Origin: Isoetes taiwanensis
Taxonomy: Eukaryota > Streptophyta > Lycopodiopsida > Isoetales > Isoetaceae
Direction: 5' to 3'
NCBI GenBank assembly: GCA_021234155.1
Contig: JAJEKV010000016.1
Span: 124,001-188,000 of the forward strand
Length of the DNA: 64,000 nt
Shown: positions 57,118 through 64,000 of the stretch, piece by piece
How positions within the stretch are numbered: position 1 is the first letter of the stretch
Layout of the letters: each line of letters opens with the position of its first letter
Made by a program: the position numbers and the translations under genes
Notes under the pieces: model-generated
Database searches by the model: none
What the model was told of the DNA's origin: nothing
Seen by the model: only the letters and a program-made list of their open reading frames with translations

Positions 57118-57890
57118 TTATTCTTCCATCCATCGGCAATGGCGGTAATAGCGTAATGACCATGGATTGCGAGGCGGGTCCCTCGGCCACTTCGGTATCC
57201 AGCCTACGTATGCGCTTCCGAAATCATCAACCTCCACCCGTGGTGAGCTCCTCGTAGTCTCGATTCTTGCCGGGCCCTCCCCGAGGTCGAATTCGCTGTC
57301 TATCGAGGGAGGTCTTTGCGGGACGAGCTTGCCGTTAGGATGTTTGAGGTCGCGATAGCGGGATCCCCATCCGCTCTCGAGAGCAAGGAACTCTTCTTCC
57401 GTCGGTAGCTTGTTCTCGGCCTTGTGCGCCTCCATGATCACCCGATGTTCTTTGTGTAAGGGCTTGGATGCCTGGGAGGTAAACTCTCCCGTGTAAGTGT
57501 CGGCTTCCCTTACTTGAGGGGGAAGACTCTCCTCGGACGATGAAGTCGCCCAAGTCCGTTCTTCGAGGAGTTGGTGCAGCAACTCTTCAGGTCGGTACTC
57601 CCTTTCCCTGCACTCCGGGAGGTTTTGAATGTCGCTTAGGAGTAGAAACTCCTCACCTTCGACGATAATGGGAGCTAGGCTTGTGATGCCTAACCCGAGG
57701 GGTGGCGCGACTCTGAGAGTCTGCCGGCTTCTTTCGAAGTCTTGCCACTCCTGCTCGCCTTGTCGCCGCTCCTCTGCTGGGTCGAGCTCGACATCGTCTT
57801 CCTCCTCCTCAGATTCCTGTTCATCCGAGTCTTCTTCCTTCCCTTCCTGCTCCTGTTCATACTGTGTGAGGAGCCGTTGTTTTTCACTTT
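57118..57890 (-). pseudogene. Acidic gag-like reading frame interrupted upstream
   Basis: Open on the minus strand from about 57890: LLTQYEQEQEGKEEDSDEQE, an acidic run, then FLLLSDIQNLPECREREYRP, LPTEEEFLALESGWGSRYRD and WSLRYYRHCRWMEE before the stop at 57118. Its upstream part seems to lie at 62288-62710, on the far side of the plus-strand chromovirus. Probably the N-terminal gag-type protein of the older element, or an extra ORF. No named domain recognised. Confidence 0.5.
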
Positions 57891-57906
57891 AATGGATCCC
57901 GCCCCG

Positions 57907-58056
57907 TGAACGGCCCATGGTAGACCTTTCTCGAGTATTCGAACCTTGAATGTGCATGTTCCCCTGACACCGCATAAATGGGTAGAAACGACTACTCATA
58001 AATGTCTAGACGGTCTTGCCCAGTTGGTTAAGGGCATGTCGGTTAGGAACGTCACA
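57907..58056 (+). repeat. 5' LTR
   Basis: Runs TGAACGGCCCATGG to AACGTCACA. About 150 bases; it matches the 3' LTR with a few indels in the first half. Confidence 0.92.
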
Positions 58057-58058
58057 GT

Positions 58059-58070
58059 TGGTATCAGAGC
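58059..58070 (+). promoter_or_regulatory. Primer-binding site
   Basis: TGGTATCAGAGC, complementary to the 3' end of initiator Met-tRNA. It starts two bases after the LTR and would prime minus-strand cDNA. Confidence 0.95.
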
Positions 58071-58106
58071 GAAGTTTCTGATTAGTGGATTATGAGATTT
58101 TGATTA

Positions 58107-58886
58107 TTGATGATCTTTGCTATGGTTTCAGATTATTGTAGAGATAGTTCCCCAAGAGGAGCTGGACAGGCTGGTGGAGTTGGGCCTAGTGGAACCCCTA
58201 ATGTAGTCAATATCTTGCAGGCTATCCAGCAAGTGTTACAAAGACCTGATGTGTCGCGAATAAAAAGACGACCACGACAAGGCGGTGGAGAAGGTCTTTG
58301 GTGGATCTCTGAAAGTAGAGGTAGATTCTCTAGCAGGGGTGGCATGGCTGCGCAGGCTATTAGTATGCAGGAGGGCAGTCAAAATCGAGGATCTCGGCCT
58401 ATGTATGCACCTTTGAATGATGAAACTAGGGAAAAGTGTATTAATGAGAATCGATGCTTTAGGTGCAGAGAAGTTGGTCATTATGGACGAGATTGTCCGA
58501 GAAGGTGGATGGATAGTACTGCCTCGTCTGCATGTTCTCAACGTGGAGGGCAAACAAACCAGTGGTCCAGGTCGAATTCTAGTGATACTTATGGACGGGG
58601 CCAAGGCAGAGGAAACGGAGGCCGAGGTAACCGTGGTGGTCGTGGAGGTTTTTGGGACAATAATAGGGGTGGCAGAGGACAAGCTAGGGGAGATAACAGG
58701 ATTATAGCACAAGCTAACCCTGCAGTTGAAGTTAGGGCTGCTCGAATCACGGACCCTCCTGTGGAAAGCATGTGCATGTATGCTGCAGTGGACCAGGGCA
58801 AGCTGTGGTCATCAGAGTTCCAGGTATTATTCATGGAGTTCCTGTTCTCTTTCTTATTATTGATTGTGGTAGTACACATTGTTTAA
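58107..58886 (+). CDS. Truncated gag with one zinc knuckle
   Basis: Gag forms the particle and binds RNA. This frame has the CCHC knuckle CFRCREVGHYGRDC (about residues 114-127) and then a Gly/Arg-rich tail (GRGNGGRGNRGGRGG). The usual retrotransposon-gag core upstream of the knuckle is missing; only about 100 residues precede it. This suggests an internal deletion, so particle formation by this copy is unlikely. Confidence 0.8.
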   Translation: MMIFAMVSDYCRDSSPRGAGQAGGVGPSGTPNVVNILQAIQQVLQRPDVSRIKRRPRQGGGEGLWWISESRGRFSSRGGMAAQAISMQEGSQNRGSRPMYAPLNDETREKCINENRCFRCREVGHYGRDCPRRWMDSTASSACSQRGGQTNQWSRSNSSDTYGRGQGRGNGGRGNRGGRGGFWDNNRGGRGQARGDNRIIAQANPAVEVRAARITDPPVESMCMYAAVDQGKLWSSEFQVLFMEFLFSFLLLIVVVHIV

Positions 58887-59233
58887 TTTCCCCAAGGCTG
58901 GCAAAGAAACTAGATTTGAATATGATTAGTCGGGACCCTAGATATGTGGAGTTGGCTGATGGTAAAATTAAGACTTCTTATGCTAAGGTAGACAATCTTG
59001 AATTCCAAGTAGGAGATCTTGAGTCCCATACTAGTTTTGAAGTATTGAGCCTAGGGAAGTATGATGCTATTCTAAGAATGTCATGGTTGAGGCCACATAA
59101 AGCTTGCATTGATTGCGGAGAGCAAATAGTTACATGTCAAAGTCCTAATGGAGATAAGTATGTGCTGGAAGGATTGCCTTCGTCATTAGTGATTACACCT
59201 TTGTCCCGGAAAAGTTTTAAGAAACAGATTTAG
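58772..59233 (+). CDS. Aspartic protease region
   Basis: Overlaps the gag end in another frame. The active-site block reads FLIIDCGSTHCLIS, with DCGS where DSGA or DTGA is usual. LVNPM-type spacing continues to ILRMSWLRPHKACIDC. About 150 residues, uninterrupted. It would process gag-pol; the Cys in the triad loop is unusual. Confidence 0.8.
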   Translation: MHVCCSGPGQAVVIRVPGIIHGVPVLFLIIDCGSTHCLISPRLAKKLDLNMISRDPRYVELADGKIKTSYAKVDNLEFQVGDLESHTSFEVLSLGKYDAILRMSWLRPHKACIDCGEQIVTCQSPNGDKYVLEGLPSSLVITPLSRKSFKKQI

Positions 59234-59248
59234 ATTGGTTGCATAAGA

Positions 59249-60832
59249 ATGGGATGTGCATTTTTGGGTACCGCAGAGTTACAGGAACAACCTATTGCTT
59301 CTGAGATCCAGAAGGTGTTGGATGAGTTCTCTGATGTGTTTCCTAAAGAATTAACAGAATTGCCTCCACATAGAATGGTAGATCATGAGATAGAACTTGT
59401 TCCTGGGGCTGAACCTTCATCAAGGCCACCATATAGATTTCATGCATTAGAGATGGCCGAATTGAAGAAGTGGTTAGCGGAATTATTGGAACAAGGGTTT
59501 ATACGGCCGAGTGTTTCTCCATTTGGTGCGCCAGTTTTGTTTGAAAAAAAAAGAAAGAAAGATGGGACGTTAAGGTTGTGTATTGATTACCGCATGCTTA
59601 ACCAGATTACAGTGACGAATAGATATACATTGCCTAGGGTTGATGAGTTATTTGATTAGTTGGGACAAGCTAAGTACTTCACAAAAATTGATTTACGATC
59701 TGGATATCATCAGATCCGGATCAAGGATACAGATATTTATAAGACTGCCTTTAGGACACGCTACGGACATTACGAGTTTGTTGTAATGCCGTTTGGGTTG
59801 ACAAATGCTCCCGCCACCTTTATGCGCCCAATGAATGAGATATTCCAATCTTTCTTGGATAAGTTTATATTGGTTTTCTTTGATGATATTTTGGTATATT
59901 CCAGGACATTAGAGGAGCATGTGGAACATGTAAAGCAGACACTAGCTATTTTGCGACGAGAAAAGTTGTATGGTAAGTTATCTAAGTGTTCTTTTGCACA
60001 AACTAGATTGGTATATCTTGGGCATGTAATTTCAGAAAAGGGATTAGAGCCAGATCCTTCTAAGATTGAGGTAGTTAGGGATTGGCCCACACCAAAGACG
60101 GTGAAAGAGGTAAGATCATTTTTGGGATTAGCGGGATATTATCGCAAATTTGTTCCTAAATTTGCAAAGATTGCTGCTCCTTTGACTTCTTTGTTGGGTA
60201 AGAAGAATGATTTGCATTGGACTGATAGTTGTCAGGAAAGTTTCCAAAAGTTAAAGGATGTTTTGATTAGTGCACCAGTTTTAAGGATTACAGACATGAA
60301 TATACTCTTCCATGTAGTCACTGATGTTTCTGGGAAAGCTATAGGAGGAGTCTTGCTGCAGGATGGCCGAGTTTGTGCTTATATATCTCGTAAGTTGTCT
60401 CCTGCTCAACAAAATTACCCAGTGCATGATCTGGAAATGTTGGCTATTATCCTTGCCTTAAGGGTATGGAGACATTACTTATTGGGTCGTCGTTTCTTTT
60501 TGAAGACTGACCACCAAAATTTGAAGTATTTTGCAAAACAGCCATATTTGAATAATAGGCAAAGGAGGTGGATGCAACTAAGAGAAGGGTATGATTTTGA
60601 AATTGAATATCAACCTGGCAAAGAAAATGTGATTGCTGATGCTTTGTCTAGAAGGTCATTCTTAACCTCTATTAGTGTGCTACAAGGGCAATGGGATACA
60701 GATATTCTTAGCAAATTGAGGAATGATCCATATTTTGCACTTGTGTTGGAGAACCCTCAAGATTTTTCGAAGTATGCATTGTCCAAAGGAGTTTTATATT
60801 ATAATGGTCGTATGTGTATTCCTAATGATTAG
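59249..60832 (+). pseudogene. Reverse transcriptase and RNase H
   Basis: Blocks in order: [20 protein letters not shown], a TAG at 59657-59659 (FD-stop-LG, Gln expected), [51 protein letters not shown] (catalytic pair), [10 protein letters not shown], then RNase H with [26 protein letters not shown] and [13 protein letters not shown] second TAG closes it at 60830-60832 before the integrase frame resumes in phase. Otherwise intact, so decay is slight. Confidence 0.92.
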
Positions 60833-60835
60833 GAG

Positions 60836-62095
60836 TTGAGATTGAGATTGCTATATGAAGCACATGATAGTCCTTTAGCGGGCCACCCTGGGGTACACAA
60901 AACTTTGAGGAAAATGCGCCAGAATTTCTTTTGGCCTGGACAAAAGAAGATGGTTAAGGAGTACGTGGCTAGGTGTTTATCTTGTCAGAAGGTAAAAGCA
61001 TCAAGGTTTAGGGAGCCTGGAGAATTACAACCTTTAGTAATTCTATCCTCTAAAGTGGGAGAGTATTTCCATGGACTTTATTGTTGAGCTTCCCCGGACA
61101 CGTTCAGGTTATGATGCAATCTATGTTGTGGTTGATCGATTAACTAAGCAGGCCCATTTTATGCCTACGAAGACTACTGCTACGGCAATGGATATTGCTA
61201 AGTTATTTGTTAAGGAGATTTTTAGGTTGCATGGGATGCCAACCACTATTTCATCAGATCGGGATACAAAGTTTATGAGCCAATTTTGGCAAGGGTTATT
61301 TCATTGGCACTAGGTTATATGCCAGTACATCTTATCGTCCTCAAGCAGATGGCCAAGTGGAGCGAGTTAATCAAGTTTTGTAGGATATGCTCAGGATGTA
61401 TGTGCCTAGTCAACCGAAGGTATGGGATTCCTATTTGTATTTGGCTGAGTTTGCATACAATAACACTTATCAAGATTTCATCAAAATGAGTCCTTTTGAG
61501 GCAATGTATGGTAAGGAGTATCGTTGTCCTCTTAACTGGAGAGATTCCCAATGCAATGTTGAAGCAGCTAATGAAGTAGCGGAGGACATGGAAGCTCAGC
61601 TAAGGAGACTTCGACAGAATATGGTTGTGGCACAAAATAGACAGAAGCAGTATGCAAATAAGACACGTAGACCACTTCAATTTCAAAAAGGGGATTATGT
61701 GTTCTTGAGGATTAATCCCAAGCAGAGCTCACTGGCATTTAAAAGTGCAGGTAAATGGGCCCCTAGGTATGCGGGTCCGTATGAAATTTTGGAACGTATT
61801 GGCAAGGTGGCTTATAGGTTGGAGTTACCCTCACACTTGAAAGTACATAACATTTTCCACGCGAGTAACTTGAGGAAGTATGTTTTTTATCCTTTCCATA
61901 TGTTGGGGGACGATGATTTGGTAAGCAGGGAGAACTTTTTGTACCCCGGCCAGAACGTATTCTGCGAGAGGAAGCCCGTCGCTTAAGGAGGCGAACAATA
62001 CGGAGATTTTTGGTTCAATGGGCGGGTTGTCCCGAGGAAGATGCCACATGGGAAGATGCCAATTGGATTCTTCGTGAGTTTCCGGAGATGCGCCC
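60836..62095 (+). pseudogene. Integrase and chromodomain
   Basis: Zinc-binding start HDSPLAGHPGVHKTLRKM with CLSCQKVKA. The core has [20 protein letters not shown] and [13 protein letters not shown], then QADGQVERVNQVL and a TAG at 61381-61383 (Gln expected). The C-part is RRPLQFQKGDYVFLRINPKQ and HLKVHNIFHASNLRKY. A one-base shift near 61950 precedes the chromodomain (RPERILREEARRLRR, FLVQWAGCPEEDATWEDA). Frame breaks also stand near 61060 and 61310. The chromodomain marks it as a chromovirus. Confidence 0.88.
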
Positions 62096-62117
62096 ATGAG
62101 GACATGGGTTGAATTTT

Positions 62118-62129
62118 TGGAGGAGAGAC
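62118..62129 (+). promoter_or_regulatory. Polypurine tract
   Basis: The purine run GGAGGAGAGA just before the 3' LTR primes plus-strand cDNA. Confidence 0.75.
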
Positions 62130-62287
62130 TGTAACGGGCCCATGGTAGACCGCTCGAGTATTCGAACCTTGAATGTGCCTGTGGGGCGTTCCCGAGACAC
62201 CGGCATAAATGGGTAGAAACGACTACTCATAAATGTCTAGACGGTCTTGCCCAGTTGGTTAAGGGCATGTCGGTTAGGAACGTTACA
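62130..62287 (+). repeat. 3' LTR
   Basis: TGTAACGGGCCCATGG to AACGTTACA, about 158 bases, pairing with 57907-58056. Confidence 0.93.
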
Positions 62288-62710
62288 CGTCCATGGGGGG
62301 AATGGAGGTTTCCCCCACGATGTTCTCGGCACGGTGGGTGAGAAAGATTGCCAGGGCAGTGTTGAAAGAGAAGTACTTGGTCCTGTTGACAGTTAGGACC
62401 ATTGGCTCAGGTGTGCGGTGCGCTTTGTTTGTGAGGTATTTGGCGATGTTCGGGACATCGCTATAATTCGCTCGCAGAGGACCTGTCTAGGAACAAAATA
62501 TCCTACACAAGGGGGTTGCACTGCACTACCGGGTTCTACCCTAGCTTGGAACTCACCAAGACTCTACTATAAGCCGGGTCGCGTGCAAGGTTGCTTGGGA
62601 CGCCTACCTCCTTCCCGAAGATCCGGAAGATTTGGTCGATGTCGGCCTCAAGAAGATGAGCGCCGGGCGGCTGTACCATCTCTGGAAATCAGAAGTTGCC
62701 ATTGATTAAT
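62288..62710 (-). pseudogene. Upstream part of the gag-like frame of the older Ty3 element
   Basis: Minus-strand pieces read LLEADIDQIFRIFGKEVGVP, AKYLTNKAHRTPEPMVLTVN and FNTALAIFLTHRAENIVGET, ending at the border of the plus-strand chromovirus. They probably joined the acidic frame at 57890 before that insertion. Frame breaks occur inside. No named domain. Confidence 0.45.
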
Positions 62711-63010
62711 TGCAGAAGAGGGTAACAAACGGTTGCAAGAGCGCCTCAGGGAGTTGGGAAATCGGCTAGAAGGGCAGGAGCAGATTTGTAGGGTGCTATC
62801 TGAGAAGTGACGGGTCTATTTATAGAAAAGGGGGAAACCCTAATTTTTGGATGACTTGAAAATTTCCTGGGATTGGGTAATTCTAACTTATCTGAGGTCA
62901 AAATAGGAGTTTGAGGACTATAGGAGATGCATGAGCAAGGCTAGGTTACCTAAAAGATGCTATGCAGTAGTTTGAAGGTGACTTTGACAAGTCCTGGTGA
63001 AGGATTGGTA
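62711..63010. other. No gene recognised
   Basis: Mixed-composition spacer between the older element and the palindromic repeats; no motif. Confidence 0.5.
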
Positions 63011-63012
63011 AG

Positions 63013-63082
63013 AGGTCTCACAGCTTGCGCCTCGCTTCAAAACTAACTTTTTGTTTTGCGACCAGGCGCGAGCTGTGAGACA
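63013..63082. repeat. Palindromic repeat, copy 1
   Basis: GGTCTCACAGCTTGCGCCTC, about 25 bases of loop, then GGCGCGAGCTGTGAGAC. The arms pair over about 20 bases. The loop holds CTAACTTTTTGTTTTGCGAC. Confidence 0.85.
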
Positions 63083-63211
63083 TCAGTCCCATTTCGATCA
63101 AAGATGTCCAACTTGGGTAAACTAATGCTGTAAGGGTAATGGGCTCATCAAATTAGGCAGAATCGACCCCTTATTTGGTCGATTTGGAGCTGTTTTGGTC
63201 AAGCTTGGGCG

Positions 63212-63281
63212 AGGTCTCACAGCTTGCGCCTCGCTTCAATCCTAACTTTTTGTTTTGCGACGAGACGCGAGCTGTGAGACA
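63212..63281. repeat. Palindromic repeat, copy 2
   Basis: Same arms and loop as copy 1, starting 199 bases later: GGTCTCACAGCTTGCGCCTC ... GAGACGCGAGCTGTGAGAC. It lies about 150 bases beyond the stop of the H3-like gene, on its 3' side. Confidence 0.85.
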
Positions 63282-63427
63282 TCATGTCTCTCGGCTCCCA
63301 AATGTCCTATTTCACTGAAATAAAAGCTAAAACTTATTAATTTGCTCTAATTACCCAAGTTTATATTATCAAGATACACAAAATTGCTCTATATTACAAA
63401 ATTTTTAATTATTTACAACAAAAGTTT

Positions 63428-64000
63428 CTAAGGGCGTTCTCCCTTAATGCGGGTCGCAAGACTCATGTCTTGTCGCATTAAGGTTACTCGCTTGGCGTGG
63501 ATAGTGCAGGCTGTTGAATCTTCAAAATGTTGTACTATCTTTGCCTCAGCCGCCTCTTGCATTGCCGCTGGCGCCCTCGTCGAAGTGACTCTAAAGTGCA
63601 TTACTGTAGGGCTGCATTACTTCACGCACCAAGAGGCGAAGGGGGCACGGGGATTAGGAGACCGTAGCTGCTTATTTGGAAGTGTCTAATCTCCCTTAGC
63701 TCTTCTCTCCACCTCCTTTCTATCAGCTTTCTTCTTTGGTGGTGGCTTGGGAACCTTGGGCTTGGTGGTGGCGGCTTTAAGGTTTTCTTTGCCGTTGGTC
63801 GCCCTCCCTCGATGACCCTAACCTGTTTTTTCTTCATAATATTGGTTATAGGCCTCCCATTTCTTCATGTAGGCCTCGTGCTCCCTCATCTTCCTCTCGT
63901 AGATCTTCACCGCATCGGTGGCGTAGGCTTCCCGGGCAGGTCTTGGTTCTTCTTTCTATCCCATGCCGGTACTCGGGGGTTACGCACTTGGTCTGCTTGG
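63428..64000 (-). pseudogene. Second H3-like gene with long N-tail, cut by the window edge
   Basis: The tail enters from the window edge as REAYATDAVKIYERKMREHE and AYMKKWEAYNQYYEEK, then VIEGGR and LKPPPP. The histone fold follows: REIRHFQ, LLIP, then an APF and [13 protein letters not shown] region, [39 protein letters not shown] and a stop at 63430-63428. LLIP before APF is typical of plant CENH3, where H3 has LLIR. At least three frame changes interrupt it. The Tyr-rich and KPPPP parts of the tail match the gene at 875-1585, so both come from one tailed H3 family. Confidence 0.82.

Larger units (their letters stand above)
51250..57890 (-). mobile_element. Degraded minus-strand Ty3/gypsy chromovirus
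   Basis: Domain order on the minus strand is gag-like (57.9-55.7 kb), zinc-knuckle-like and protease remnants (55.5-54.7), RT (54.6-53.2), RNase H (53.1-52.6), integrase (52.4-51.6) and chromodomain (51.4-51.25). It carries a MITE in the RT and many frameshifts. The upstream gag-like frame probably continues beyond the younger element to about 62.7 kb. No primer site or matched LTR pair was found. Confidence 0.85.
57907..62287 (+). mobile_element. Plus-strand Ty3/gypsy chromovirus with both LTRs
   Basis: LTRs of about 150 and 158 bases flank a primer site, gag, protease, RT, RNase H, integrase and a chromodomain, in Ty3 order. Total 4.4 kb, shorter than usual, mainly because gag is reduced. 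The last 75 bases of the two LTRs are almost identical. The flanks CCCCG and CGTCC do not form a target duplication. It sits inside the gag-like frame of the older minus-strand element. Confidence 0.93.

Noticed and set aside
57902-62292. A 5-bp target duplication around the plus-strand chromovirus
   Set aside because: CCCCG and CGTCC do not match; none can be claimed.

Overview
The window looks like repeat-dominated nuclear DNA of a land plant. The signs are spliced genes with GT/AG introns, pentatricopeptide-repeat (PPR) fragments, chromovirus-type Ty3 retrotransposons with initiator-Met-tRNA primer sites, Helitrons and a hAT transposon. A fern or lycophyte would fit the PPR style and the degree of nesting, but the sequence alone does not settle the species. 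No rRNA, tRNA, CRISPR or prokaryotic operon is seen. Almost every recognisable gene belongs to a mobile element or is broken.

Layout. 1-1.6 kb: a broken histone H3-like gene (minus) with a long unusual N-tail. 1.95-8.03 kb: a structurally complete hAT transposon with 18-bp terminal repeats, a perfect 8-bp target duplication and a 4-exon transposase gene that reads through on paper. 8.2-9.5 kb: a decayed coiled-coil/RING gene. 10.03-21.6 kb: a large DNA element (here E1) with inverted ends. It carries a DDE-type transposase gene (plus) and, converging on it, an FCP1/HAD-phosphatase-like gene and a coiled-coil/RING gene (minus). Its right end is tandemly duplicated, and a Helitron (H1) has landed inside its coiled-coil exon.

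21.8-25.6 kb: Helitron H2, which contains a 555-bp MITE. 25.6-28 kb: repeats. 28-34.7 kb: a short-chain dehydrogenase/reductase pseudogene whose third intron-sized gap holds a GC-rich LINE. 34.9-38.5 kb: two nested minus-strand Helitrons (H3 containing H4) filled with polypyrimidine sequence. 38.9-39.3 kb: a LINE endonuclease scrap. 40.8 kb: a 140-bp ATCT microsatellite. 41.2-47.6 kb: a second, diverged relative of E1 (here E2) with the same transposase and the same convergent FCP1-like gene, plus a ULP1/C48 peptidase-like gene.

48.4-48.8 kb: a PPR scrap cut by a probable LTR end. 51.2-57.9 kb, continuing past the next element to about 62.7 kb: a decayed minus-strand Ty3 chromovirus, itself interrupted by the second copy of the MITE. 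57.9-62.3 kb: a younger plus-strand chromovirus with both LTRs. 63.0-63.3 kb: two palindromic repeats. 63.4-64.0 kb: a second H3-like gene with the same odd N-tail.

The most interesting possibilities are the E1/E2 element family (a transposase facing an FCP1-like phosphatase gene), the tailed H3 variant, and the complete hAT element. Several insertions can be checked internally, because removing the inserted element rejoins or nearly rejoins a reading frame.
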